From: Erwinia oleae
GTDB lineage: Bacteria > Pseudomonadota > Gammaproteobacteria > Enterobacterales > Enterobacteriaceae
Direction: 5' to 3'
DNA: 44,347 bases
Assembly (NCBI RefSeq): GCF_000770305.1
Contig: NZ_JNVB01000042.1
Span: forward strand, 1-44,347
The notes under the pieces were generated by a model, which did not search any database, was not told where the DNA came from, and saw only the letters and a program-made list of their open reading frames with translations. The stretch's first letter is position 1, and every line of letters begins with the position of its first letter. The position numbers and the translations under genes were made by a program. Shown piece by piece: positions 25,642-34,703 of this stretch.

Positions 25642-26460
25642 ATGCACTCTCTTAATCAACTGATGGCTGGCGCGACGCTGGCAAACACCCTGGCGCGCAT
25701 TGAAGCGGATATCAGGCGACGCCCGGCAGACGCCGATCTTCGCGCCGCGTTTGTGCAACTGCTGTGCCTGGCAGGCAACTGGACGCGGGCGCAGATGCAG
25801 CTTAAGTCCTGGCTGGCGATGAAGCCGCAGGCGCAGCCAACGGTAACGCTGTTGGAGCAGGCGGTGGCGGGCGAGATGCAACGTGCCGATGTGTTTGCCG
25901 GTCAGGCGCAGCCGCGCATGCCTGGCGAAGCATTTGGCTGGGCCAGCTTGCTGCTGGGCGCATTGCAGGCTGATGCTGCGGGTCTGCACAGTGAAGCTGA
26001 AACGCTGCGCGCATCGGCTTTTGAGGCCGCCGATGTTAATCCGGTTACGCTGACGGAGCAGGGAAGCGACGCGCTTCATTCCGTTGAGTGGCTCATTGAT
26101 GGCGACGTTCGGCTTGGCCCGATATGCGAACTGATTGTAAACGGTCGCTATACGTGGCTGCCCTTTGCCGCCGTCAGCGAGCTGCGTTTTCAGGCGCTCG
26201 CCAGCGCGACCGACCTGGTCTGGCGGCACACGCTGGTGCGGCTGATCGACGGCAGCGAGCAGGTCTGCCAGATCCCGGTGCGCTATCCGTTTGCCAGCGA
26301 CGCCGCCGATGCGCTGCGTCTGGGCAGCGTCACCGAGTGGCATCCGCTCGGCGAGCAGTTTATCGGTCACGGACAGAAAACCTGGCTGAGCGCGGAGGCC
26401 AACTTTCCGCTGTTAAACCTGGACGTTGTCACCTTTAACCCTGATGGCCGCGCACCATGA
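25642..26460 (+). CDS. tagJ: T6SS accessory protein TagJ (ImpE/SciE family)
   Basis: TagJ/ImpE is a cytoplasmic accessory protein that, where studied, binds the sheath subunit TssB and can affect ClpV recycling. The 272-residue protein has a TPR-like N-terminal half (RPADADLRAAFVQLLCLAGNWTRA, LKSWL) and a C-terminal half with the ImpE signatures EWLIDGDVRLGP, NGRYTWLPF and EWHPLG. The gene overlaps tssE by ATGA. Confidence 0.88.
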   Translation: MHSLNQLMAGATLANTLARIEADIRRRPADADLRAAFVQLLCLAGNWTRAQMQLKSWLAMKPQAQPTVTLLEQAVAGEMQRADVFAGQAQPRMPGEAFGWASLLLGALQADAAGLHSEAETLRASAFEAADVNPVTLTEQGSDALHSVEWLIDGDVRLGPICELIVNGRYTWLPFAAVSELRFQALASATDLVWRHTLVRLIDGSEQVCQIPVRYPFASDAADALRLGSVTEWHPLGEQFIGHGQKTWLSAEANFPLLNLDVVTFNPDGRAP

Positions 26461-27029
26461 GTAATGATTTCGAGCGCAATCCGCAGCAGGATCTGCTGCG
26501 CGGCGGTCACCGCCATCGCAGCAAGCAGGATGCGTTGAACGTACGTGACAAAATGCAGCCTTCGCTGTTGGATCGCCTCACCGATGACGCGCCGGATAAA
26601 CAGCAGGAGCCGCTGAGCAGTACGGTGATTTCGCACAGCGCGCTGCGCCGCAACGTCCTGCGCGATCTGCAATGGCTGTTTAACAGCATCAATAATGAAG
26701 CACAGCAGGATCTCCAGCCGTTTGCACATGTTCAGCGCTCGGTGGTTAATTTTGGCGTGGCGGCGCTGGCCGGTCAGCTGATGTCGGATATTGAATGGGC
26801 CGATATTGAACGAAACCTCGCGCAGGCGATTTTACACTTCGAGCCGCGCATTTTGCCGGCGGGCCTTGCGGTGCGGTGCGTCTCCGATGATAAGAAAATC
26901 CAGCTGCACAACATGCTGTCGATTGAGATCAAAGGGCGGCTGTGGTGCGTACCTTATCCGCTGGAGTTTCTGTTTCGCACCGATGTCGATCTGGAAAACG
27001 GTCATTTTGAGCTTAAAGACGTAGGGTAA
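26457..27029 (+). CDS. tssE: T6SS baseplate protein TssE (gp25-like)
   Basis: TssE is the gp25-like wedge protein that starts sheath assembly. The 190-residue protein has SLLDRLTDD near the start, then LRRNVLRDLQWLFNS, VNFGVAALAG and EPRILP, the gp25 pattern. It overlaps tagJ by four bases and precedes tssF by two, forming a tightly coupled block. Confidence 0.93.
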   Translation: MSNDFERNPQQDLLRGGHRHRSKQDALNVRDKMQPSLLDRLTDDAPDKQQEPLSSTVISHSALRRNVLRDLQWLFNSINNEAQQDLQPFAHVQRSVVNFGVAALAGQLMSDIEWADIERNLAQAILHFEPRILPAGLAVRCVSDDKKIQLHNMLSIEIKGRLWCVPYPLEFLFRTDVDLENGHFELKDVG

Positions 27030-27031
27030 CC

Positions 27032-28909
27032 ATGGACAGCAAACTGCTCGATTATTACAACCGCGAACTGGCCTACCTGCGTGAGATGGGCGCGGAATTT
27101 GCCGAACGCTATCCAAAGGTCGCCGGGCGGCTCGGCATGCGCGGTATTGAAGTGGCCGATCCTTATGTCGAACGGCTGATGGAAGGGTTTGCCTTTCTGA
27201 CCTCACGCGTGCAGTTGAAAATGGATGCGGAGTTTCCCCGTTTTTCTCAGCGGATGCTGGAGATGATCGCGCCGAACTATCTGGCGACAACGCCATCAAT
27301 GGCGATTGCGGAACTGCATCCCGATGCCAAAAAAGGCGACATCACCCGTGGCTTTCTGGTGCCGCGCGGCACGTTGATGGACAGCCAGGCATTGAAAAAG
27401 AACGGCGTAACCTGTAGCTACACCACCGCGCATGACGTCGTGCTACAACCGGTGAGCATCGAACGCGTGGAGCTGGGCGGCGTCCCGGCGGATATCCCGT
27501 TGGCGTCGCTGGGCCTTAGCCAGCGCGGTGCGGTGAGCGCGTTGCGGATACGTCTGACTACCCGTAACGAGATGATGCTGAATAACCTGACCTTCGATAA
27601 TCTGATGTTCTTTCTCAGCGGGCCGGATATTCAGGCGCAGCAACTGCTGGAGCTGATTATGCAGCACAGCGTCGGCTTCTTCTGCCAGACCGTGGAGGCC
27701 AACCCGCAGCGCGTCGTCATGGGCGATGACGCGCTGAGGCAGGAGGGCTTCGCGCCGGAACAGTCGCTGCTGCCGGACGACCTGCGTAACTTTGACGGTT
27801 ATCGCCTGCTCCAGGAATACTTTGCCTTTCCCGCGCGCTTCCAGTTTGTCAGCATCGGCCAGCTCAGGCCGCTGCTTGCGAAGTGCGGGCCTGGTGTGAA
27901 AACGATGGAGATCGTTCTGCTGCTGGACAAAGCCGATTCCTCGCTGGAGCGGGTGATCGATAAAAGCCATCTGGCGTTGCACTGCACGCCGGTGATCAAC
28001 CTTTTTCCCAGAACGGCCGAACGGCAAAAAATCAGTGACGACGTGCATGAGTACCATCTGGTTGCTGATAATATCCGGCCGCTCGATTATGAAATTTTTT
28101 CGGTACAAAAGCTTTACGTCACCGGGGAAAACAGCCGTGAAGAGCAGGTCTTCCGGCCGTTCTGGAGCACCTTCGGCCGCGACGAAGGCGACTATGGCGC
28201 CTACTTCTCGCTGCGCCGCGAGCCGCGCACGCTGTCGGAACACGCCCGGCGCTATGGTACGCGAACCGGCTACGTGGGCTCGGAGGTTTTTCTCTCGCTG
28301 GTGGATGAACGCCAGTCGCCGTGGCGCGACGATCTGCGCCATCTGACCGCGGAAGTCATGTGCACCAGCCGCGACCTGCCGCTGATGCTGCTTCAGCAGG
28401 ATCAGGGACACTTTATGATGGCGGACTCCATACCCGTTGGGCAGCTGACGCTGCGCAAAGGCCCGACGCCGCCGCGTCCGGCCCTGGCGGAAAACATGGC
28501 GACGTGGCGATTGATAAGCCATCTGCAAATGAACTACCTGAGCCTGATGGACAGCGAAGACGGCCAGGGCGCATCGGCGCTGCGTCAACTGCTTGGCCTG
28601 TATGCCAACCTGGCCGAACCGTCAATAGCCCGGCAGATCGACGGCATTCGTCACTGTCAGCTCAAGCCGGTTTACCGGCGCGTGCCGGAACCCGGCCCGA
28701 TTGTTTTTGCGCGCGGCATCGGCATCGATCTGAGCGTGGATGAACAGGCCTTTTCGGGCGCCAGTCCGTGGCTGCTGGGCAGCGTACTGGAACGCGTTTT
28801 CGCGCGGCTGGTGGCGATCAATGCCTTTACAGAAGTCACGCTCAATAGCCAGCAGCGCGGTGAAGTGGGCTACTGGGCGCCGCGTATGGGTAAAAGGGCG
28901 CTGATATGA
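27032..28909 (+). CDS. tssF: T6SS baseplate protein TssF
   Basis: TssF forms the baseplate wedge with TssG and TssE. The 625-residue product has the canonical start (MDSKLLDYYNRELAYLREMGAEFA), ERLMEGFAFLTSRVQLK and MLEMIAPNYLATTPSM, and ends with GEVGYWAPRMGKRALI. Length and order are normal. It overlaps tssG by ATGA. Confidence 0.96.
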   Translation: MDSKLLDYYNRELAYLREMGAEFAERYPKVAGRLGMRGIEVADPYVERLMEGFAFLTSRVQLKMDAEFPRFSQRMLEMIAPNYLATTPSMAIAELHPDAKKGDITRGFLVPRGTLMDSQALKKNGVTCSYTTAHDVVLQPVSIERVELGGVPADIPLASLGLSQRGAVSALRIRLTTRNEMMLNNLTFDNLMFFLSGPDIQAQQLLELIMQHSVGFFCQTVEANPQRVVMGDDALRQEGFAPEQSLLPDDLRNFDGYRLLQEYFAFPARFQFVSIGQLRPLLAKCGPGVKTMEIVLLLDKADSSLERVIDKSHLALHCTPVINLFPRTAERQKISDDVHEYHLVADNIRPLDYEIFSVQKLYVTGENSREEQVFRPFWSTFGRDEGDYGAYFSLRREPRTLSEHARRYGTRTGYVGSEVFLSLVDERQSPWRDDLRHLTAEVMCTSRDLPLMLLQQDQGHFMMADSIPVGQLTLRKGPTPPRPALAENMATWRLISHLQMNYLSLMDSEDGQGASALRQLLGLYANLAEPSIARQIDGIRHCQLKPVYRRVPEPGPIVFARGIGIDLSVDEQAFSGASPWLLGSVLERVFARLVAINAFTEVTLNSQQRGEVGYWAPRMGKRALI

Positions 28910-29955
28910 CCGCGCCGCTGAAAATCTGGTCTCTCCAGCGGCTGCCGAAAGCGTTTTGGCAGACGGTAAGCCATAAGCCCTGGCGTTACGATCTCTTTCA
29001 ACTGCTGCGTCGGCTGGATGCGCAGGGCGGCGAACGTTATCCGCTGGGCCGTGCGCCGCTGCCGCGTCATGAGCCGTTGCGCATCGGCCAGGAACCCTCG
29101 CTGGCGTTTGCCCCGTCAACGCTGGCGAAGGTGAGCCCGCGCGAGAACACGCCATACCATGATGTCTCTGTTTACAGCTTTGGCCTGTTTGGCCCGAACG
29201 GCCCGCTGCCGGTTCACCTCACCGAATACGCGCGCGAGCGCATTTATCATCATCAGGATCACAGCCTGTCGGCGTTTGCCGACCTGTTTCATCATCGCCT
29301 GACGCTGCTGTTTTATCGCGCATGGGCCGACGCACAGCCGACCGTGTCATTGGATCGCGCCGACAACCGTCGCTTCGAACACTATCTTGCCAGCCTGATT
29401 GGTATGGGGCAGCCGGGGCAGCTTAACAACGGCAGCCTGAGCGCGCATGCACGCTACGCGGTAGCGGGCCATTTGTCCCGCAACGGGCGGGACGCCAGTG
29501 GGCTGGAGAAAATTCTTCATCACTATTTTAACGTGCCGGTCAGGCTGGTTGAGAACGTACCGCACTGGCAGCCTGTCAGCCCACGCGAACGGGCAAGGCT
29601 CGGTGCCGGACGGCATATGCCGAGACTGGGAGAATCCGCCTTTTTGGGCGTGGCGGTGCGCGACGTGCAGCACAAATTCCGCATCGAACTTGGCCCGATG
29701 CCGCTGGAAGACTACTCGCGGTTTCTGCCCGATCAACCCTGGGCGACGCAGCTTCGCGACTGGGTCAGGCAGTATCTCGGCATTGAGTACGTCTGGGACG
29801 TGCGGCTTATCCTGCGCGCCGATGAGGTGAAAGGGGCAACGCTCGGCGGCCAGTCTCTGCTGGGCCTGAGCTGCTGGCTGGGGCAGGCGGCCCGGTCAAC
29901 TCTACGGGGCGAGCTGTTGTTCAGCCCGGAACCACGCGAGGGCACCGGCGAATAA
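28906..29955 (+). CDS. tssG: T6SS baseplate protein TssG
   Basis: TssG pairs with TssF in the baseplate wedge and contacts TssK. The 349-residue protein has family segments PWRYDLFQLLRRLDA, GLFGPNGPLPVHLTEYARER, FHHRLTLLFYRAWA and RLGAGRHMPRLGESAFLG. It ends the tagH-tssG block, and an AT-rich cargo island follows. Confidence 0.95.
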   Translation: MTAPLKIWSLQRLPKAFWQTVSHKPWRYDLFQLLRRLDAQGGERYPLGRAPLPRHEPLRIGQEPSLAFAPSTLAKVSPRENTPYHDVSVYSFGLFGPNGPLPVHLTEYARERIYHHQDHSLSAFADLFHHRLTLLFYRAWADAQPTVSLDRADNRRFEHYLASLIGMGQPGQLNNGSLSAHARYAVAGHLSRNGRDASGLEKILHHYFNVPVRLVENVPHWQPVSPRERARLGAGRHMPRLGESAFLGVAVRDVQHKFRIELGPMPLEDYSRFLPDQPWATQLRDWVRQYLGIEYVWDVRLILRADEVKGATLGGQSLLGLSCWLGQAARSTLRGELLFSPEPREGTGE

Positions 29956-30002
29956 GCAATATAAAGGACGCATTCAGGACGTATTACTATAAGGAAAATA
30001 GT

Positions 30003-30767
30003 ATGTTCAGGACGACAAATAGCGAACTTAAAAAATCCGTTCAGGCGTTAGAAACGGTCAGCAACGCGCTGGGTTTTCACTATATCAACGGCCACGAAGC
30101 CCGACGGCAATTCTTTGACGAAATAAACCAGTTAATTGCCTGGGTAAAGCATGAAGTGGATATCCACTGTATGTCACAGCAGGGCGCAGTTAAAACTCTG
30201 CAAGAGGAAATAGTCAGCCTGCGGCAGCAGGAATTTCAGATGATTACCCGACACGTGAATCACTTTGCGGCGGTAGAGAAGAAGAGCGAAAACGGTAAGG
30301 CAAACCTTGTGCTTAAACAGGTCGGATTTGTTGGCGGCGGCAGTCAGATATTTGCCGGTTTTGGCGTCTGCATGGCTTCTATGGGCGCGGCCTGCGCCGC
30401 CTTTGGCAGCCCGTTGATAGCGCATGGTCTGAATAACTTCTATGAGAATGGCTATTACCTGCTGTTCAGAAAAGAGGTAAGCGGCTATACGCGGGAAAGC
30501 TACCGGAAAGTCGCGCGGGTGCTGGGATACAGTGGGGAGCATGCAGAATACGCTTATAATGCTATTGATATAGCATTATCAAGTTATAGCATGCTTAGAA
30601 AAGTACCAGTGAAAAATAGTTTTCGTCTTTTTAGAACAATTAATAGCGATTTTATACAGGGGTGGCGGGAAATGGGCGTTATCCCTCTTACTTTTGAATT
30701 TGCCTCCAACACAAACTCTTTTTATAGTGTCTACCAGCTAAAGAAGGGCAAAGACGATGTACAGTGA
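30003..30767 (+). CDS. DUF4225-like putative membrane-active T6SS effector
   Basis: A 254-residue protein with no signal peptide. The N-terminal half is mostly helical and polar. Residues about 108-143 form a glycine/alanine-rich hydrophobic segment (VGGGSQIFAGFGVCMASMGAA) that could insert into a membrane. The overall pattern resembles DUF4225 proteins found with enterobacterial T6SS. Base composition changes within the gene: GC-rich up to about 30540, AT-rich afterwards. The downstream gene overlaps by 11 bases and codes for a membrane protein, as expected for immunity against a pore-forming or inner-membrane-acting toxin. The family call is from memory and the activity is inferred. Confidence 0.6.
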   Translation: MFRTTNSELKKSVQALETVSNALGFHYINGHEARRQFFDEINQLIAWVKHEVDIHCMSQQGAVKTLQEEIVSLRQQEFQMITRHVNHFAAVEKKSENGKANLVLKQVGFVGGGSQIFAGFGVCMASMGAACAAFGSPLIAHGLNNFYENGYYLLFRKEVSGYTRESYRKVARVLGYSGEHAEYAYNAIDIALSSYSMLRKVPVKNSFRLFRTINSDFIQGWREMGVIPLTFEFASNTNSFYSVYQLKKGKDDVQ

Positions 30768-31092
30768 AGTTACTATTACAGATGATTCATGGAAGGTGAT
30801 GGCGATATATGGAGCTATTTCATTTTTCATTGCAGTGGGGCTATTTTTATGGTGTCTAAAAAAAATATCTAAAATTGAATATTTTTTTAAAATAGTGATA
30901 ATAATTTTCTTGAGTTCAGGGCAATATTATGTGGCTTTATGGGGTATAGATTCAGTTTATCACTATTTTAACTTTAAAGTATGGGATGATGGTTTATTAA
31001 GGCTTTTTGCTGCTTTGTTTTTTGTACTGTATGCGTTTTTAACGCCTGACTGGAAAATGATAATCAGCAGAAAAAAAAGGAAACACCCATGA
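30757..31092 (+). CDS. Putative membrane immunity protein 1
   Basis: A 111-residue protein with about three membrane helices (AIYGAISFFIAVGLFLWCL, KIVIIIFLSSGQYYVALWG, LLRLFAALFFVLYAFL) and a basic tail. It overlaps the effector gene, so production is coupled. It shares WGIDSVYHYF and WDDGLLRL with the decayed gene ending at 31982. An immunity role is inferred from position, size and membrane location. Confidence 0.65.
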   Translation: MYSEVTITDDSWKVMAIYGAISFFIAVGLFLWCLKKISKIEYFFKIVIIIFLSSGQYYVALWGIDSVYHYFNFKVWDDGLLRLFAALFFVLYAFLTPDWKMIISRKKRKHP

Positions 31093-31248
31093 TTGTTTAG
31101 AAGCTATAACCAAGAGTTATCTGAAAATTCTAACAAAGATTTTATTCGCAACTGGAGAACAATGGGTAAAATTCTACTGGCACTGGAGGCATTTGGTAGC
31201 GGCGTTAACCTTTACGGAATTCATCAGCTGAGTAAAGGAGATGAGTGA
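31093..31248 (+). pseudogene. Orphan C-terminal end of a DUF4225-like effector
   Basis: A 51-codon open stretch with no usable ATG start. It begins directly after the preceding stop codon with LFRSYNQELS and continues DFIRNWRTMG and YGIHQLSKGDE. This matches the end of the intact effector (LFRTINS, DFIQGWREMG, YSVYQLKKGK). It is a displaced toxin C-terminus left behind with its own immunity gene. Confidence 0.75.
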
Positions 31249-31583
31249 TGTATGATGATGTTACTCTCTATCAGCAAAATGCGTGGCTGGGCGTGATCTA
31301 CATGGCAGTGTCTGCAATTTTCGCCTGGTGCTTTTGGGTATTGAAAAGGAAAAAATATTTTTCTTCCTCATCTGTAAAGGTTTCAGTTTTTATTACCATT
31401 CCGTCTTTGGCGTTTTCTCAATACCTGATATTCAGATTTGGTATGAGTGATATCTATGAATTGCTCTCACTGTATCCTGCTCGCGATTTATATATCAGGT
31501 TAGCTGCATTACTTTTTTGCATAGTCTATTTTTATTTTCTTCCCATCAGAATGAAGAAGGATTTTGATGCAAGAAAACAGTGA
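31248..31583 (+). CDS. Putative membrane immunity protein 2
   Basis: A 111-residue protein starting at ATG 31248, overlapping the TGA of the orphan effector fragment; GGAG and GATGAG lie upstream. It has about three membrane helices (AWLGVIYMAVSAIFAWCFWVL, VSVFITIPSLAFSQYLIF, IRLAALLFCIVYFYFLP) in the same arrangement as the gene at 30757, with diverged sequence. It is probably an orphan immunity protein. Confidence 0.62.
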   Translation: MYDDVTLYQQNAWLGVIYMAVSAIFAWCFWVLKRKKYFSSSSVKVSVFITIPSLAFSQYLIFRFGMSDIYELLSLYPARDLYIRLAALLFCIVYFYFLPIRMKKDFDARKQ

Positions 31584-31689
31584 GTAAGGGAATGCCAATA
31601 TATAGTATGCTGGCCAGCAACTGGAGCAGAGGCGATAAGGATCGAATCTCGATGGAAACGGAATTTCGCAGCGTGGTTACTCTCTCGCA

Positions 31690-31982
31690 AAGCTCATTGT
31701 GTTTTTTTTGGTCATTTTCTTATCTCAATTTTAATCATGATGATAATGACATTGGTTAAGCTTAAAATAAGCCTTCAATCAAAGTATTATCAATTCCGTT
31801 CTTATTGTGTCGTTATGCTTTTGGCCACCATTCAGTTAATCATATAACAAGATGGCATTGACGACGTCTATCGTTACTTCGGCTATCCGATATGGGACGA
31901 CACTTACGTCAGATATTCAGCGCTTTTTTTCTTTATTCTTTATCTTTTTTATACGCCAGAGTGGCGAACAGATAAGACGTAA
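31690..31982 (+). pseudogene. Decayed third membrane immunity gene
   Basis: In one frame the sequence reads LVKLKISLQSKYYQF, an in-frame TAA at 31845, then QDGIDDVYRYFGYPIWDD and ALFFFILYLFYTPEWR before a stop at 31980-31982. This parallels the gene at 30757 (LKKISKIEYFF, WGIDSVYHYF, VWDDG, FVLYAFLTPDW). The start is lost or unclear. The stretch 31584-31689 before it has no recognisable gene. Confidence 0.7.
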
Positions 31983-32062
31983 ATATTAATACAGCAGTGA
32001 GACTTTAAAATCTACTTCACAGCAATTCCGCTTAATCAGTAAATTAACCACTGAGAATCATT

Positions 32063-34675
32063 ATGTCTGAAATCAGCCGCGCCGTACTGTTCGGCAAACT
32101 GGACACGCTGTTATTCACTTCGCTGGAAAGCGCCACCGCCTTTTGCAAACTGCGCGGTAACCCCTATGTGGAGCTGGTGCACTGGCTGCATCAGCTGATG
32201 CAGCAGCAGGAGGGCGATCTGCAACAGCTGATCCGTTATTTTTCACTGGATGAAGAGGCGCTGACGCGGGATATTGTCGCCGCGCTGGATCGCCTGCCGC
32301 GCGGCGCCAGCGCGGTGTCAGATCTCTCGGAGCACATCGACAGCGCCGTAGAACGCGCCTGGGTGTACGGTTCGCTGAAATTTGGCGTACAGCAGATCCG
32401 CGGCGGACATCTGATTATCGGCCTGCTCAAAACCTTCAACCTGGCAAACCTGCTGAAAAGCATCTCACCGCAGTTTGCCCGCGTCAGCGCCGACACGCTG
32501 CTTGAGCAGTTCGACAGCGTGTTCGAAGGCAGCAAAGAGACGCAGCAGATGGCCGCTGCGCCACAGGATCCCGCCGCCGCGCCGCAGCAGAAAGGCACGC
32601 TGGCGCAGTATGCGCAGGATCTCACCGCGCGGGCGCGGGAAGGAAAAATCGATCCGGTTGCCGGTCGTGATGAAGAGATCCGACAAATGGTCGACATCCT
32701 GATGCGTCGTCGCCAGAACAATCCGCTGCTGACCGGCGAGGCGGGCGTGGGGAAAACGGCCGTCGTCGAAGGGCTGGCGCTGCGCATCGCGGCGGGCGAC
32801 GTGCCCGCGCCGCTTCAGGCGGTGCAGCTATGGCTGCTGGATATCGGCATGTTGCAGGCGGGCGCAGGCATGAAAGGCGAATTTGAGGCGCGGCTTCAGG
32901 CGCTGATCAACGAGGTGCAAAGCAGCCCGACGCCGATCGTTCTCTTTATTGATGAGATCCATACGCTGGTTGGCGCGGGAGGCCAGCAGGGCACCGGCGA
33001 TGCGGCCAACCTGCTTAAGCCTGCGCTGGCGCGCGGCCAGTTGCGCACCATCGGCGCCACCACCTGGGCGGAATACAAAAAATACATTGAAAAAGATCCG
33101 GCCCTGACGCGCCGTTTTCAGACCGTGCAGGTGCATGAGCCGGACGAGCAGAAAGCGCTGCTGATGCTGCGCAGCACCGTCTCGCCACTGGAAAAACATC
33201 ACCGCGTGCTGCTGCTGGATGAGGCGGTGTCGGCGGCGGTCACGCTGTCCCACCGCTATATTCCTGCTCGCCAGTTGCCTGATAAGGCGGTGGCGCTGCT
33301 TGATACCGCGTGCGCGCGCGTCGCCGTCAGCCAGAGCGCGCAGCCGCCGCAGCTTGAGGACTGCCTGCACAGGATCCACGCGCTGGAGATCGAAAAAGAG
33401 ATTGCCGCGCGGGAGACCAAAGTCGCCATTGGCGATGCCGAGCGCATTGATGCGCTGGATGCGCAACTGGCCGATCTGGCTGTGCAGCGCGACGCACTGA
33501 CCACACGCTGGCAGCAGGAGCGGGAACTGGTCGGGGGCATTATTGCCCTGCGTGCGCAGCTCCATGATGAGGAGGCGGCAGACGTTGACGCCCTTCATCT
33601 GGCGCTGGCCGACCGGCAGCAGCAGCTCCAGGTGCTTCAGGGCGATGCGCCATTGCTGTTTGCCGCCGTTGACGCCAACGTGGTGGCCGCGGTGGTCTCC
33701 GACTGGACCGGCATTCCGCTGGGCCGCATGGTGAAAAATGAGATCGACGCCGTACTGAACCTCGCCGATACGCTTAATGAGCGGGTAATAGGCCAACGTC
33801 ACGGGTTGGATCTGATCGCCAAACGTGTGCGCACCTCCCGCGCGCGGCTTGACGATCCCAACAAACCGGTCGGCGTCTTTATGCTGTGCGGCCCGTCCGG
33901 CGTCGGTAAAACCGAAACCGCGCTGGCGCTGGCTGAAACGCTCTATGGCGGCGAGCAGAACATCATCACCATCAATATGAGCGAGTTCCAGGAGGCGCAC
34001 ACCGTTTCAACGCTGAAGGGCGCACCGCCGGGTTACGTGGGGTATGGCGAAGGTGGCGTGCTGACCGAAGCCGTGCGCCGTCGTCCTTACAGCGTGGTGC
34101 TGCTTGATGAGATCGAAAAGGCGCACCCGGACGTGCATGAGATCTTCTTTCAGGTCTTCGATAAAGGCTGGATGGAAGATGGCGAAGGGCGTCATATCGA
34201 CTTTCGCAACACCATTATTATCCTGACCTCCAACGTTGGCACGCAGTTGATCAGCGCAATGTGCGCCGATCCTGAGCTGATGCCGGAACCGGACGCGCTG
34301 AGTGGCGCGCTGCGTGCGCCGCTGCTGGAGGTTTTCCCGCCTGCGCTGCTGGGCCGCCTGCTGGTGGTGCCTTACTATCCGCTGAGCGATGAGATGCTGG
34401 CCAGTATTGTTCGCCTTCAGCTTAAGCGCATTCAACGCCGCCTGGAGCAGAATCACGGCATTGTTTCCGAGGTGGATGAGAGCGTGATTGCGCAAATTGT
34501 GCAGCGCTGTACCGAAGTCGAGTCCGGCGGACGCATGGTCGATGCGATTCTCACTAATACCCTTCTGCCGCAGATGAGCCAGATATTGCTTTCCGCCAGC
34601 GCGCGCGATGAACGCTATCGCCGCCTGCGCGTAACCCTGGAACAGGGCGAATTTACCTGCCAGTTTGAGGCGTAA
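32063..34675 (+). CDS. clpV: T6SS sheath-disassembly ATPase ClpV (TssH)
   Basis: ClpV is the AAA+ ATPase that unfolds contracted TssBC sheath so its subunits can be reused. The 870-residue protein has an N-terminal domain (about 1-160) and two ATPase modules. The first has Walker A GEAGVGKT (225-232) and Walker [16 protein letters not shown]. The second has Walker A GPSGVGKT (610-617) and [17 protein letters not shown] coiled middle region lies between them. It has its own short leader (31983-32062) after the cargo island, so a separate promoter is possible. Confidence 0.96.
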   Translation: MSEISRAVLFGKLDTLLFTSLESATAFCKLRGNPYVELVHWLHQLMQQQEGDLQQLIRYFSLDEEALTRDIVAALDRLPRGASAVSDLSEHIDSAVERAWVYGSLKFGVQQIRGGHLIIGLLKTFNLANLLKSISPQFARVSADTLLEQFDSVFEGSKETQQMAAAPQDPAAAPQQKGTLAQYAQDLTARAREGKIDPVAGRDEEIRQMVDILMRRRQNNPLLTGEAGVGKTAVVEGLALRIAAGDVPAPLQAVQLWLLDIGMLQAGAGMKGEFEARLQALINEVQSSPTPIVLFIDEIHTLVGAGGQQGTGDAANLLKPALARGQLRTIGATTWAEYKKYIEKDPALTRRFQTVQVHEPDEQKALLMLRSTVSPLEKHHRVLLLDEAVSAAVTLSHRYIPARQLPDKAVALLDTACARVAVSQSAQPPQLEDCLHRIHALEIEKEIAARETKVAIGDAERIDALDAQLADLAVQRDALTTRWQQERELVGGIIALRAQLHDEEAADVDALHLALADRQQQLQVLQGDAPLLFAAVDANVVAAVVSDWTGIPLGRMVKNEIDAVLNLADTLNERVIGQRHGLDLIAKRVRTSRARLDDPNKPVGVFMLCGPSGVGKTETALALAETLYGGEQNIITINMSEFQEAHTVSTLKGAPPGYVGYGEGGVLTEAVRRRPYSVVLLDEIEKAHPDVHEIFFQVFDKGWMEDGEGRHIDFRNTIIILTSNVGTQLISAMCADPELMPEPDALSGALRAPLLEVFPPALLGRLLVVPYYPLSDEMLASIVRLQLKRIQRRLEQNHGIVSEVDESVIAQIVQRCTEVESGGRMVDAILTNTLLPQMSQILLSASARDERYRRLRVTLEQGEFTCQFEA

Positions 34676-34703
34676 GCCCTTAACACTCAGAGAGTTGTCC
34701 ATT

